From Clostridiales bacterium (GTDB lineage: Bacteria; Bacillota; Clostridia; Monoglobales; Monoglobaceae): 64,000 bases of DNA. The position numbers and the translations under genes are program-made. This document shows positions 27,055-36,796 of the stretch, piece by piece; within the stretch, counting starts at the first letter, position 1, and each line of letters begins with the position of its first letter. The notes below the pieces were generated by a model. That model was not told the origin of the DNA and ran no database searches. It saw nothing but the letters and a program-made list of their open reading frames with translations. Location: the NCBI GenBank assembly GCA_019419865.1, contig JAHZIG010000002.1:62001-126000 (forward strand), in the 5' to 3' direction.

Positions 27055-29529
27055 TTAGGACATATTTATCGGATTGACGTCTATTATAACGGACGGCTCT
27101 CCGCCGCCGTAGGTATCGTTGATATACGTCAGGTAGCCGAGCGCCTTATCCGCGTTCCCGGCTTTTATAAGCAGTCTGTATCTATAATTTTGCTTTATTT
27201 TAAATATCGGCGCCGGCGCTGGCGGAACTATTTTTATTATATTCTTATCCCCCTTCGACGCCTTTTTTATGAACGCGTTTATACTCTCGATCTTGCCGCG
27301 CGTTTCGCTTTCGACCTTACCCTGCGTCGTTATGCAGATAATATCGCTGAACGGCGGATATGTAAACGCTCTTCTGAATTTTATTTCATTTTGATAGAAG
27401 TCGATATAATTGTGATCTTTAGCGAAGTTGATCGTGAGGTTTCCGGGCTGATAGGTCTGGATTATCGCTATTCCGGGCTTATCTCCGCGCCCGGCGCGGC
27501 CGCACACTTGCGTGATAAGCGAAAAGCTCCTCTCGTTGGCTCTAAAATCGTCCACGCCCAAAGAGCTGTCCGCCGCCAAGACCCCGACCAGCGTCACGTC
27601 CGGGAAGTCCAAGCCCTTGGTGACCATTTGAGTCCCCAAAAGTATATCCGCTCCGCCTTCCTTAAACTCGTTTAGTACGGCCTCGTGTCCGCCCTTTTTA
27701 GACGTCGTGTCATGATCCATCCTGATGACTTTAGCCTCGGGAAACAGTCTGTTTAGCTCCGCCTCTATCTTCTGAGTTCCGGTTCCGAAATATTTAATAT
27801 ACTTAGAGCCGCACTCCGGACACTTCTTCAGATTAGGTATCGTATAACCGCAGTAGTGACAGGTCAGCGTATCCGTATTTCTGTGGTAGGTCATGGGTAT
27901 GCTGCAATCCTTGCACTCGACCACGTAGCCGCACTCGCGGCAGGATACGAAGGTACTGTAGCCGCGTCTGTTTAAGAATAATATCGATTTTTCCTTTCTG
28001 TCTATCGTATTCCTGAGCTCGAACTCCAAACGCCCGCTGATAGGAGAGAGATTGTGATAATCGAATATCTCCTTACGCATATCCACGATATACGCCTTGG
28101 GAAGCGCGCCCAAATTATAGCGCTTGTGCATCTCGTAGAGCTCGTACTCGCCCGTCTCGGCCTTGTAATAGCTAACGACCGACGGCGTAGCCGACGCTAA
28201 GAGAAGCGGCGCGTTGTGTTTCTCGGCTCTCCACCCGGCTATTTCGTGAGCGGAGTATCGCGGAGACATTTCGGATTTGTAGCTGTTCTCATGCTCCTCG
28301 TCGAGAATTATTATTCCTATATTGTCAAACGGCGCGAAGACCGCGCTCCGCGCTCCGACGACCACACCGACCTCGCCCCGTCTTATCTTATTCCATTGGT
28401 CGTAGCGCTCTCCGACCGAAAGCGCGCTGTGGATCACCGCCACCTTGGCTCCGAACCTGCTCACAAAACGCTCCACCATCTGCGGGGTGAGCGATATCTC
28501 CGGCACCAGCATTATCGCCTGTTTCCCGTTTTTGATACAGTTTTCTATGGCCTGAAGGAACACCTCGGTCTTTCCGCTTCCGGTAACGCCTCTTAAAAGT
28601 ATTTTTTTGTGGATATTGTTTTCTATTAAGCGATTCAACCGGTCTATTATCGGCGCCTGCTCCTCGGTCGGCTCGTAGGCGCCGGTCTGCTTATACTTTG
28701 ACGCGTCGAACGCCTCGCGGCTCTTGGGCTCGGTCTTGACCGTCACGTATCCCTTTCCAACCAGGTTGGACAAGGCCGAATAGTTCGCGCCCGACTGCTC
28801 GATAAGATCGGCCGTAGTCATCCTTCCGCATTCGCATAGGGTAAGGAGTATCCCCGCGAGCGCCGTGGCGCGCCGCGAAAGAAGTTCGTCGGCCAGAATG
28901 TAGGCGTCCTCGGCCTTGATATTCAATTCGGCCTTTCTGACCTTGAGCGAGCTTATCCCGCCTTGGATATCCTCGTCGATCGAGACGACTCCTTTTTCCT
29001 TGAGGCTCGCGAGCGAACGCCTCAGGCTTTTAGACCCTGTCTTCTCGACCAGCTCGGCGTATTCCATCAAACCGTCGTTTTCGGCAAGGACATTTACAAG
29101 CTCGCTCTGCGCTTTTGAAAGCCGCGGCGCCGTACTCGATCCCTCTCCGTTATCCGCTTCGATCGATTTGAGATATTCGCGGCTGAGCGATATCCATTCG
29201 CGGATCCTGATTCCGGTCTTCGGCGGAGCTATAAGCTTATACGCGCTGTAGAACGAACACAAATACTTCTTCTGCATCATAAAGATAAGCTCGATAAGCT
29301 CCGGGGTGCATACAGGCTCCGTATCGGCGATCTTTTTGATCGGCTTCAGCTTTTCAAAGTCGCTCTTCTCCTTTATCCCTACGACGAGCGCCTCCGCCGA
29401 ATTATTATATATCCCAAACGGGACTATGACCTTCATGCCGAGTTTTATATCCATATTATCCGGAGCCGCATAGTCGAAAACCTGATTTATTATATGCTTG
29501 GGATCTGTGAGAATAACCTGAGCTATCAT
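27055..29529 (-). CDS. priA: Primosomal protein N' (replication restart helicase)
   Basis: 824 residues from ATG 29529, chosen for GAAGGAGG 11 bases upstream and the MIAQVILTDPKHIINQVFDY start. N-terminal DNA-binding domain with the 3'-binding fold (residues 1-105), winged helix, then Walker [16 protein letters not shown] box (IILDEEHENSY), zinc-binding cysteines CRECGYVVECKDC and CHYCG...CPECG, and helicase motifs V-VI (GTQMVTKGLDFPDVTLVGV, ITQVCGRAGRGDKPG). PriA reloads the replisome at stalled forks. It lies 62 bases downstream of coaBC, in the usual Firmicutes order. Confidence 0.97.
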   Translation of the reverse strand: MIAQVILTDPKHIINQVFDYAAPDNMDIKLGMKVIVPFGIYNNSAEALVVGIKEKSDFEKLKPIKKIADTEPVCTPELIELIFMMQKKYLCSFYSAYKLIAPPKTGIRIREWISLSREYLKSIEADNGEGSSTAPRLSKAQSELVNVLAENDGLMEYAELVEKTGSKSLRRSLASLKEKGVVSIDEDIQGGISSLKVRKAELNIKAEDAYILADELLSRRATALAGILLTLCECGRMTTADLIEQSGANYSALSNLVGKGYVTVKTEPKSREAFDASKYKQTGAYEPTEEQAPIIDRLNRLIENNIHKKILLRGVTGSGKTEVFLQAIENCIKNGKQAIMLVPEISLTPQMVERFVSRFGAKVAVIHSALSVGERYDQWNKIRRGEVGVVVGARSAVFAPFDNIGIIILDEEHENSYKSEMSPRYSAHEIAGWRAEKHNAPLLLASATPSVVSYYKAETGEYELYEMHKRYNLGALPKAYIVDMRKEIFDYHNLSPISGRLEFELRNTIDRKEKSILFLNRRGYSTFVSCRECGYVVECKDCSIPMTYHRNTDTLTCHYCGYTIPNLKKCPECGSKYIKYFGTGTQKIEAELNRLFPEAKVIRMDHDTTSKKGGHEAVLNEFKEGGADILLGTQMVTKGLDFPDVTLVGVLAADSSLGVDDFRANERSFSLITQVCGRAGRGDKPGIAIIQTYQPGNLTINFAKDHNYIDFYQNEIKFRRAFTYPPFSDIICITTQGKVESETRGKIESINAFIKKASKGDKNIIKIVPPAPAPIFKIKQNYRYRLLIKAGNADKALGYLTYINDTYGGGEPSVIIDVNPINMS

Positions 29530-29590
29530 CTTCCTTACGACCTCCTTCAAATACAAACTTTCCGTTTATCCTGGTTTTACCGGTATACCG

Positions 29591-30814
29591 CTACAGCTTC
29601 AGCGCCTCGTCCAATATCTGATTGGCGATCCTGAACTTGGATGCGAGCGGCAGCTCCTTTACGACGCCGTCTTTCCCAACTATGGTTATTATATTGGTGT
29701 CGCTCCCGAATCCCGCGCCTTCTTGCCTTAGGCTGTTAGCCGCTATAAGGCCGACGTTCTTGCCGCGGCATTTCTTTATCGCGTTCTCTATCAGGTTTTC
29801 CGTCTCCATACAGAATCCGATAATTATTTTCCTGCCGCCGTAGCGAAGTCCCAGCTCTTTCAAAATATCCTTGGTGCGGCTCAGCTCTATCTTCATATCC
29901 GAAACGTCTTCCTTCTTGAGCTTATTATCCGCGGCGGTCTTGGGCGTAAAGTCGGCCACCGCGGCGGACTTTATTATTATGTCCGCGTCTTCGGCGTATT
30001 CCATGACCGCGTTATACATATCCTCCGCCGAATCGACGTTTACGGTCTTTACCCACGCCGCGTTATCCTGCGTATTATGTCCGGCTACGAGCGTAACCTC
30101 CGCGCCTCTGAGCGCCGCCGCCCTCGCCAGCGAAAAACCCATCTTCCCGGTCGAATGATTTGTTATATATCTGACCGGATCGATCGCCTCGCGCGTAGCT
30201 CCGGCGGTGATCAAGACCTTTTTCCCCGTCAGATCCCTGTCCTCGATCCGCGCGAGTCTTATGATTTCCTCGGCAATTATTTCAACCGGCGCCAATTTGC
30301 CCTTTCCGGTATCGCCGCACGCCAGCCTGCCGACCGCCGGCATGACGAAATTATAGCCGTATTCTTCCAGTTTATTTATGTTATCCTGAACTATCCGGTT
30401 CTCGAACATGTTGGTGTTCATCGCCGGAGCGATCAGGACGGGCGCTTTGGTCGCCATAACGGTCGTCGTCAGCATATCGTCGGCTATTCCGTTCGCGATC
30501 TTGCCTATAACGTTCGCAGTGCATGGCGCGACCGCGAAAACGTCGGCCTGCTTGGCCAGCGAGATATGTCTTATCTCCCAGGATTTAGGTTCTACGAACA
30601 TATCGAGCGCCACCGGGTTTTGAGATATGCTCTGAAAGGTCAGCGGCGCGACAAACTCGGCCGCGGATTTCGTCATTATAACCTTGACGTCGCCGCCGAG
30701 CTTCTTTAATATCGATATCAGATCGAGCGCCTTATATACCGCTATGCCTCCGGTAACTCCCAGAACGATCGTTTTATCCTTTAATATATCGTTATCGTAA
30801 TTATCAAGTATCAT
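29591..30814 (-). CDS. coaBC: Bifunctional phosphopantothenoylcysteine decarboxylase / phosphopantothenate-cysteine ligase
   Basis: 407 residues from ATG 30814, with GGAATGGAG at good spacing; the frame is open 52 codons further but that part has no family resemblance. The N-terminal CoaC flavoprotein domain has GVTGGIAVYKALDL, APAMNTNMFENR and the substrate-recognition lid around GRLACGDTGKG; the C-terminal CoaB domain has KKVLITAGATREAIDPVRYI, NHSTGKMG and KLKKED. Together they convert 4'-phosphopantothenate to 4'-phosphopantetheine in CoA synthesis. Preceded by a terminator that separates it from rpoZ and followed by priA. Confidence 0.97.
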   Translation of the reverse strand: MILDNYDNDILKDKTIVLGVTGGIAVYKALDLISILKKLGGDVKVIMTKSAAEFVAPLTFQSISQNPVALDMFVEPKSWEIRHISLAKQADVFAVAPCTANVIGKIANGIADDMLTTTVMATKAPVLIAPAMNTNMFENRIVQDNINKLEEYGYNFVMPAVGRLACGDTGKGKLAPVEIIAEEIIRLARIEDRDLTGKKVLITAGATREAIDPVRYITNHSTGKMGFSLARAAALRGAEVTLVAGHNTQDNAAWVKTVNVDSAEDMYNAVMEYAEDADIIIKSAAVADFTPKTAADNKLKKEDVSDMKIELSRTKDILKELGLRYGGRKIIIGFCMETENLIENAIKKCRGKNVGLIAANSLRQEGAGFGSDTNIITIVGKDGVVKELPLASKFRIANQILDEALKL

Positions 30815-30968
30815 AACAAAACTCCATTCCGCCGCCCCGCGCAGGCGTAAATAACGCTCCGCGCCCGTTCCGCGTCCTAAGCCGCGGTTTATTCGGGCGG
30901 CGCCGTTTAGCGCGGCTTCCGCGCAGGATAGACCCGGCGCTAAGCCCGCGGCATATTTGTATATATCC

Positions 30969-30999
30969 AAAAAAGACGGACGATAGTCATCTCCGCCTT
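30969..30999 (-). terminator. Terminator after rpoZ
   Basis: Minus strand AAGGCGGA, loop, TCCGTCTTTTTT with one G-U pair, about 80 bases beyond the rpoZ stop. It divides the yicC-remA-gmk-rpoZ unit from coaBC-priA. Confidence 0.65.
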
Positions 31000-31080
31000 C
31001 TTAGACCTGATTTTAAATTTTTCGGTTTAAACTCCGCTTCCGCCGAATAAAGCCAAACGGCGTTTTATAGCGCGGTTCCG

Positions 31081-31446
31081 TTACTCTTCGGCGCCTTCGC
31101 CGCTTTCTTCCGTCTGTTCGTCTAACGCTTCTTCAGTCTCTTCAACGGCGTCCTGAACCGGTTCCTGAGCCGGGCTCTCCTGCTCGGTGAAATTAACGTC
31201 GTCCAAGCCGTCCGCGAAAAGGCTCTCGGTCTCGCCGATCTTTTCCAAGTCCTGGCGCTCCAAATAGTTCAGCTTGTTCTCGTATATCTCCTCTATCGCT
31301 ATCGAGACCTCTTTATCCGACTCCGCGTCGGCGAGCGGCGGCGCCCCGTCTACGAGCTGTCTTGCGCGTTTAGCGGTCTCGATAACCAACTGATACCTGC
31401 TTCCCGTCTTTTTAACCAGTTCATTGATTGGTGGATCGATCATCAT
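31081..31446 (-). CDS. rpoZ: DNA-directed RNA polymerase subunit omega
   Basis: 121 residues. The N-terminal 65 residues match omega (DPPINELVKKTGSRYQLVIE, AKRARQL, KEVSIAIEEIYENKL). The last 45 residues are an acidic Glu/Gln-rich tail not needed for the fold, comparable with the acidic tail of RpoB in this genome. Omega helps assemble RNA polymerase. GGAGAG lies upstream of tandem ATG ATG. It follows gmk as in most Firmicutes. Confidence 0.92.
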   Translation of the reverse strand: MMIDPPINELVKKTGSRYQLVIETAKRARQLVDGAPPLADAESDKEVSIAIEEIYENKLNYLERQDLEKIGETESLFADGLDDVNFTEQESPAQEPVQDAVEETEEALDEQTEESGEGAEE

Positions 31447-31646
31447 TTTTTATACGCTCTCCTTTATAATAATATTCAAATAAGTAAAACCGGATATCTT
31501 GCAACCGCTGTTAAAACGTCGCCCGCAGTTTGACCGCGGCGCGTTTTTCATTTTAGCGTAAGTATTGCCATGATCCGGATCGTCTTATACGGCGCTATCG
31601 TTTAAAACTCCGGCGTTCGTCCCAAAACGCCGAACTTAGAACCGAA

Positions 31647-32231
31647 CTAAGCGGTTATTATCTGCGCGACTTTCTTCGCCGCTTTCTTTGACACGTCGTT
31701 TACCACTATGTAGTCGTATTTATCCTTCTGCTGCATCTCCCACTCGGCCAGCTTCAGACGCCGCTCTATCTCCTCGGCGGTCTCGCTGCCGCGGCCTACG
31801 AGCCGGCGTCTCAGCTCTTCCATACTCGGCGGAGCGATAAAGACATATACGCCGCCGGGGCGCTTATCCATCACTTTTAACGCTCCCTGAACGTCGATCT
31901 CAAGCAGAACGTTGACCCCGCTCTCGAGCTTCTCCACGACCGCTTTCTCCGGCGTTCCGTAGTTGTGCTTGTTATACGTCGCCCATTCCAGAAAACAGCC
32001 GTTGTCGATCATTTCCTGAAACTCGTCTTCCGTCTTGAAAAAGTAGTTGACGCCCTCTTTCTCGTCGTCTCTCGGCGCTCTTGTGGTCGCCGAAACGGAA
32101 ACCGACAGATTGAGCTCGTCCTTGTTCTTCTTTAATATCTCGCACACGGTTCCCTTGCCGACTCCGGAAGGTCCCGAAACCACTATTAATTTCCCGCGCT
32201 TTTCCGGCGCGGTCTTTGTTGTATCGATCAT
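31647..32231 (-). CDS. gmk: Guanylate kinase
   Basis: 194 residues from ATG 32231; a TTG eight codons earlier (32255) is an alternative and neither has ideal ribosome-site spacing. P-loop GPSGVGKGT near residue 20, GMP-binding RAPRDDEKEGVNYFF, LLEIDVQGAL, and FIAPPSMEELRRRLVGRGSE are all present. It phosphorylates GMP to GDP. The start nearly touches the remA stop, so the two are translationally close. Confidence 0.96.
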   Translation of the reverse strand: MIDTTKTAPEKRGKLIVVSGPSGVGKGTVCEILKKNKDELNLSVSVSATTRAPRDDEKEGVNYFFKTEDEFQEMIDNGCFLEWATYNKHNYGTPEKAVVEKLESGVNVLLEIDVQGALKVMDKRPGGVYVFIAPPSMEELRRRLVGRGSETAEEIERRLKLAEWEMQQKDKYDYIVVNDVSKKAAKKVAQIITA

Positions 32232-32257
32232 ATTAATCAGCGCCTTTCCGCTCAAAT

Positions 32258-32545
32258 CTAATTCTGCTCCGCTTTATCCTCGTCGGACTCGGCAGCGGTC
32301 TCTTTCGGCTCGGACGGTTCCGCTCGACCCGCTATCGTCTCGGTCTGAATGGCCGACAGTATCACATGGTCGCTGTCGGTGATCAGCACGGCGCGCGTGC
32401 GTCTGCCGCAGGACGCGTCGATGAGCAAGCCCCTCTCCTTGGCCTCCTGGATGATACGTTTGATAGGCGCCGAATCCGGGCTTACTATCGCCACCACTCT
32501 CGAGCCGGAAACAATATTGCCAAAACCTATATTTATGAGTTTCAA
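32258..32545 (-). CDS. remA: RemA/DUF370 family DNA-binding regulator
   Basis: 95 residues starting at TTG 32545 with GGGGAG nine bases upstream. The first 70 residues match RemA ([59 protein letters not shown]), a small protein that forms DNA-wrapping rings and activates matrix and osmoprotection genes in Bacillus subtilis. The C-terminal 25 residues are an acidic tail. Located between yicC and gmk, its conserved Firmicutes place. Confidence 0.93.
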   Translation of the reverse strand: MKLINIGFGNIVSGSRVVAIVSPDSAPIKRIIQEAKERGLLIDASCGRRTRAVLITDSDHVILSAIQTETIAGRAEPSEPKETAAESDEDKAEQN

Positions 32546-32564
32546 TATAATTCACTCCCCGAAA

Positions 32565-33440
32565 TCATTCTATATTCTGTATCTGCTCTCGTATCTTCTC
32601 TATTTCGGATTTTAGATCCACGACTATCTTAGCCACTTCCAGATCGCTGGCCTTAGACCCGATCGTGTTCGCCTCTCTGTTCATCTCCTGAACGATAAAG
32701 TCGAGCTTTTTTCCGCACGGCTCGTTCGAATCCATAGCTTTTCTAAACTCGTTGACGTGGCTTCTGAGCCTTACCGTCTCCTCGTCCACCGCCGTCTTAT
32801 CGGCGAACACCGCGGCCTCGGTCAGTATCCGGCTCTCGTCTATGGCGGTCGACTCCAGTATCTCGGACAGCTTCTTATACAGCTTATCCATATATTCCTT
32901 GGTGCACTCGGGCGAGCGCTTCTCTATCTTATCGACCAGAACCAAAACGCCGTCCAACTGCTCGTAGAGCTTCTCCGCGAGACGGCCGCCCTCGGCCGTT
33001 CTCATCTCCACGAATTCTTCCATAGCCTTCTCCAGAACGCCCAGCACGTACTTACATATCAATTCTTCGTCGATCTCTTTGTATTCTATGTTATATATAT
33101 CGCTGAAACCGGCAATCGTGGAGATCGACAGATCGTCGGTCAGATCGTATTCCTTAAGTTCCTTAAGCGCCTCTATATAGCTTTCCGCAACGCCTCTGTT
33201 GAGCTTTACTATGCGGTCGTCGCCGTTTAACTGGTCGATGGAGACCATTATCTCCGCCTTGCCCCTCGATATATACCGCGACGCGCAGGCCCTGATCTTC
33301 TCCTCCAAGAAGTTATAATATCTCGGGACCTTTATGTAAAAATCGCTGTAACGGTGGTTCACCGACTTAACGCTGATCTTTATCTCAAGATCGTCCACGA
33401 CTTCTTCCGCGCGGCCGAACCCCGTCATACTTTTGAGCAT
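32565..33440 (-). CDS. yicC: YicC family endoribonuclease
   Basis: 291 residues from ATG 33440 (MLKSMTGFGRAEE), with GGGGTG upstream; a GTG two codons earlier is possible. The family start MTGFGR, the SVKSVNHRYSDFYIKVP segment, and the C-terminal DUF1732 part (KLDFIVQEMNREANTIGSKA, IEKIREQIQNIE) are complete. YicC/YloC proteins are recently recognised RNA endonucleases with roles in stationary phase and small-RNA decay. First gene of the yicC-remA-gmk-rpoZ unit. It ends in TGA, showing TGA is a true stop here. Confidence 0.93.
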   Translation of the reverse strand: MLKSMTGFGRAEEVVDDLEIKISVKSVNHRYSDFYIKVPRYYNFLEEKIRACASRYISRGKAEIMVSIDQLNGDDRIVKLNRGVAESYIEALKELKEYDLTDDLSISTIAGFSDIYNIEYKEIDEELICKYVLGVLEKAMEEFVEMRTAEGGRLAEKLYEQLDGVLVLVDKIEKRSPECTKEYMDKLYKKLSEILESTAIDESRILTEAAVFADKTAVDEETVRLRSHVNEFRKAMDSNEPCGKKLDFIVQEMNREANTIGSKASDLEVAKIVVDLKSEIEKIREQIQNIE

Positions 33441-33637
33441 ATCCACACCCCATTAACAATCATTTAATATATAGCAATTAATTATATCAATATTATTTTA
33501 AAAAATCAATCTATTTTATAAAATTTATTTAAAAAATTTACATATCGCACTATTTTCTCCCCGGCTCCGTATTATTTATGTTCCAAACGCCGAATGTTAT
33601 ATTCCACAAAAAAGATATGGATTTTATAATATCATTG

Positions 33638-33646
33638 TGATATAAT
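33638..33646 (+). promoter_or_regulatory. Extended -10 promoter of rhuM
   Basis: TGATATAAT (TG, one base, perfect TATAAT) with no good -35 box; about 80 bases before the ATG. The surrounding 33441-33729 is very AT-rich and must also contain the yicC promoter, which I could not place. Confidence 0.45.
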
Positions 33647-33729
33647 GAAGTGATTGGCCGCCGTATAAGGCGAAAAAACGCCTCGGACGAATTAAAAATG
33701 GAGCTTAACCGGTTAAAGAGGTGAATTGA

Positions 33730-34725
33730 ATGGACGAATCTAATTTTTTAATGTATACTACCGAAGACGGCTCAACAAAGATCGAAACGACTTTTGCGGG
33801 CGATACAGTTTGGCTTTCTATAGAGCAGATGGCCGCATTGTTTCAAAGAGACAGGAGCGTCATAGGAAAACACATTCGCAACATATTTAAAGAGGGCGAA
33901 TTGATCAAAGAATCAGTATGGGCAAAATTTGCCCACACTGCCGAGGACGGAAAAACTTATCAAGTGGATTACTATAACCTCGATGTGATAATATCCGTCG
34001 GATATAGGGTAAAATCCTTACGCGGCGTTCAGTTTAGAATTTGGGCCACAAACATTTTAAAAGAATATCTCCAAAAAGGCTTCGTATTAGACGATGAGCG
34101 TTTGAAACGCTTAGGCGGAGGAAACTATTTCGATGAACTGTTATCGCGTATCCGTGATATTCGTTCTTCAGAAAAAGTTTTCTGGCGAAAAGTCTTAGAG
34201 ATTTATGCAACCAGCATCGATTATGACCCTAAAGCTGAAAGCTCTATACTTTTCTTTAAACAAGTCCAGAATAAAATGCATTGGGCGGCGCATAAACACA
34301 CTGCCGCCGAAGTAATATACCAAAGAGCAGACGCGGAAAAAGCAAATATGGGTCTGACTTCTTGGCAGGGCAAAACGATAAAGAAATCAGATGTAGAGGT
34401 CGCAAAAAACTACTTAAACGAAGAAGAGATCGACGCGTTAAACAAAATTGTTACCGCTTATTTGGATATAGCAGAAGTACATGCATTGAACCATGAACCA
34501 ATGTATATGAAAGATTGGCTGGAGACGATAGACGATTACTTAAAGATGACACGAAGAGATATATTATACACTCAAGGTACAGTAACGCATAGCCAAGCGC
34601 TTGAGAAAGCGCATAACGAATACAAAAAATATAAGAAAAAACAAGATGAATCGTTATCTTCCGTAGAACAACATTTTATCGACAGCATTAACGATTTGAA
34701 TAAATTAGGAAAAAGCGTTGATTAA
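33730..34725 (+). CDS. rhuM: RhuM family protein
   Basis: 331 residues, full length for the family first named in Salmonella pathogenicity island 3. The N-terminal part has the family pattern VWLSIEQMAALFQRDRSVIG, then a SVWAKFAHTAEDGKTY segment, YNLDVIISVGYRVKSLRGVQ and FRIWATNILKEYL. Resembles the N-terminal DNA-binding/KilA-N-like part of phage and defence-associated regulators; molecular function is not established. Codon choice is strongly AT-ending (AAA, TTA, CAA, GAA), unlike neighbouring uvrB and uvrA, which suggests recent acquisition. A 37-bp palindromic segment of the gene (33911-33947) is repeated 840 bases on, between rhuM and uvrB. GAGGTGAATTGA supports the start. Confidence 0.85.
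   Translation: MDESNFLMYTTEDGSTKIETTFAGDTVWLSIEQMAALFQRDRSVIGKHIRNIFKEGELIKESVWAKFAHTAEDGKTYQVDYYNLDVIISVGYRVKSLRGVQFRIWATNILKEYLQKGFVLDDERLKRLGGGNYFDELLSRIRDIRSSEKVFWRKVLEIYATSIDYDPKAESSILFFKQVQNKMHWAAHKHTAAEVIYQRADAEKANMGLTSWQGKTIKKSDVEVAKNYLNEEEIDALNKIVTAYLDIAEVHALNHEPMYMKDWLETIDDYLKMTRRDILYTQGTVTHSQALEKAHNEYKKYKKKQDESLSSVEQHFIDSINDLNKLGKSVD
33911..33947. repeat. 37-bp palindromic repeat inside rhuM, copy 1
   Basis: AATC followed by the near-perfect palindrome AGTATGGGCAAA / TTTGCCCACACT and CTGCCGAGGA. Encodes the SVWAKFAHTAED part of RhuM. Matches 34752-34788 at 35 of 37 positions. Confidence 0.85.
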
Positions 34726-34751
34726 AATAGATAAGAGCAAAAACGACAAGA

Positions 34752-34788
34752 AATCAGTATGGGCAAACTTTTCCCACACTGCCGAGGA
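34752..34788. repeat. 37-bp repeat upstream of uvrB, copy 2
   Basis: Same segment as 33911-33947 with two substitutions that weaken the palindrome, placed in the 75-base gap between rhuM and uvrB. Its last bases, GAGGA, merge into the AGGAAAGG ribosome-binding site of uvrB. Confidence 0.85.
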
Positions 34789-34800
34789 AAGGATTTTAAA

Positions 34801-36756
34801 ATGGATAAGTTCATTGTAAACGCACCGTATCAGCCCGGCGGCGACCAGCCGCAGGCGATAGATAAGCTGGCTAAGGGTATCATAAACGGCGATAAGTTCC
34901 AGACCCTCCTGGGCGTGACCGGAAGCGGCAAGACTTTCACGATGGCCAACGTCATAGAAAGGGTTCAAAAGCCGACCCTGGTGCTGGCTCACAACAAGAC
35001 CCTCGCCGCTCAGCTTTGCAGCGAGTTCAAAGAGATATTTCCGAATAACGCGGTGGAATACTTCGTCTCCTACTACGACTATTATCAGCCGGAAGCGTAT
35101 ATACCTCACTCGGATATCTATATAGAAAAGGACGCTTCGACCAACGAGGAGATAGACAAGCTCAGACACAGCGCGACGGCCGCTCTGTTTGAGAGGAAGG
35201 ACGTAATAATAGTCGCCAGCGTATCCTGTATATACGGGCTCGGCGACCCGATAGACTACAACAACATGGTCGTCTCTCTAAGACCCGGCATGATAAAGGA
35301 CCGGGACGAGGTCGTCGCCAAGCTGATCGAGATCCAATACGACAGAAACGATTTTGAATTTACAAGAAACAAATTCCGCGTAAGAGGCGACGTCATAGAC
35401 GTATGGCCGTCCGGCGCGCAGCAGAACGCGATACGGATCGAATTCTTCGGCGACGAAGTAGACCGGATAACCGAGATAAACGTAGTGACCGGCGAGGTCG
35501 TCGCGCAGAGGAACCACATAGCGATATACCCCGCTTCCCACTACTGTACGACCCCGGAAAAGCTCGAGCTTGCGATCGGCAGGATCGAGGAAGAACTCGA
35601 GCAGCGTTTAAAAGAATTTAAAGACAACGGCAAACTGGTAGAGGCGGAGCGTTTGGAGCAGAGAACCAAATACGATATAGAGATGCTTCGCGAGACCGGC
35701 TTTTGCAGCGGTATCGAGAACTATTCAAGACTTATAAGCGGCCGGCCGCCCGGAAGTCCGCCTTTTACCCTGCTCGACTACTTCCCCAAGGATTTTTTGA
35801 TGTTTGTGGACGAGTCGCACGTAACGCTTCCACAGGTGCGGGCTATGTACGCGGGAGACAGGGCGAGAAAGGAGAACCTGGTCAAGTACGGATTCAGGCT
35901 CCCGTCCGCTTTCGACAACCGACCGCTTAACTTTGACGAATTCTGGGCGAAGCTGAACCAGGCCGTATTCGTCTCGGCGACGCCCGCCGAGCTTGAAAGA
36001 AGCTGCAGTACGCAGATCGTCGAGCAGGTCATAAGACCGACCGGACTATTAGACCCCAAGATCGACGTGAGGCCGATAAACGGTCAGGTGGACGATCTGT
36101 ACGCAGAGATACAGAAGCGGGTCGAAAAGAACGAAAGAGTCCTCGTCACCACCCTGACCAAGAAAATGGCGGAGCGTCTTACCGAGTATTTCGAGGGGAT
36201 GGGCGTTAAAGTCAGATATCTGCACTCGGACGTTAAGACTATCGAGAGAATGGAAATAATAAGAGACTTAAGGCTCGGCGAGTTCGACGTGCTCGTCGGG
36301 ATAAACCTGCTCAGAGAGGGCCTCGATATCCCGGAAGTATCGCTCGTGGCGATCCTCGACGCGGACAAGGAGGGCTTTTTAAGGAGCGAGACCTCGCTGA
36401 TCCAGACGATAGGCCGCGCCGCGCGAAACGCGGAGGGCGAGGTCATAATGTACGCCGACGAGGTCACGCATTCGATGGCCGCCGCTATTGAAGAGACGAA
36501 TCGACGCCGGAAACTTCAGTCCAAATTCAACCAAAAGCACGGGATAACGCCTAAGACTATCAGCAAGGAAGTCCACTCGGTGATCGAGGCGACGCAGAGC
36601 GTGGACGATGATTCTAAGAAGCAGAAGAAACATTACGCCGATAAACAAAAGGCTATCGCCGAGCTTACGATTGATATGAAGAAGGCGGCGGAGCTGCTGC
36701 AGTTCGAGCTGGCGGCTCAGATAAGAGACGAGATCAGGCGTCTGCAGGACGAATAA
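34801..36756 (+). CDS. uvrB: Excinuclease ABC subunit B
   Basis: 651 residues from ATG 34801 ([20 protein letters not shown]); AGGAAAGG lies seven bases upstream. Longer upstream frame belongs to the duplicated rhuM segment. Walker [10 protein letters not shown] near residue 40, beta-hairpin [10 protein letters not shown] near 92, DESH, motif V-VI region [18 protein letters not shown] and QTIGRAARN, and the C-terminal UVR coiled-coil (about 612-648) that contacts UvrC are all present. It verifies damage and loads UvrC. Directly followed by uvrA. Confidence 0.98.
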   Translation: MDKFIVNAPYQPGGDQPQAIDKLAKGIINGDKFQTLLGVTGSGKTFTMANVIERVQKPTLVLAHNKTLAAQLCSEFKEIFPNNAVEYFVSYYDYYQPEAYIPHSDIYIEKDASTNEEIDKLRHSATAALFERKDVIIVASVSCIYGLGDPIDYNNMVVSLRPGMIKDRDEVVAKLIEIQYDRNDFEFTRNKFRVRGDVIDVWPSGAQQNAIRIEFFGDEVDRITEINVVTGEVVAQRNHIAIYPASHYCTTPEKLELAIGRIEEELEQRLKEFKDNGKLVEAERLEQRTKYDIEMLRETGFCSGIENYSRLISGRPPGSPPFTLLDYFPKDFLMFVDESHVTLPQVRAMYAGDRARKENLVKYGFRLPSAFDNRPLNFDEFWAKLNQAVFVSATPAELERSCSTQIVEQVIRPTGLLDPKIDVRPINGQVDDLYAEIQKRVEKNERVLVTTLTKKMAERLTEYFEGMGVKVRYLHSDVKTIERMEIIRDLRLGEFDVLVGINLLREGLDIPEVSLVAILDADKEGFLRSETSLIQTIGRAARNAEGEVIMYADEVTHSMAAAIEETNRRRKLQSKFNQKHGITPKTISKEVHSVIEATQSVDDDSKKQKKHYADKQKAIAELTIDMKKAAELLQFELAAQIRDEIRRLQDE

Positions 36757-36796
36757 TATACCAAGCATTTGAGAAAGGATCGATCACTTTAATACC

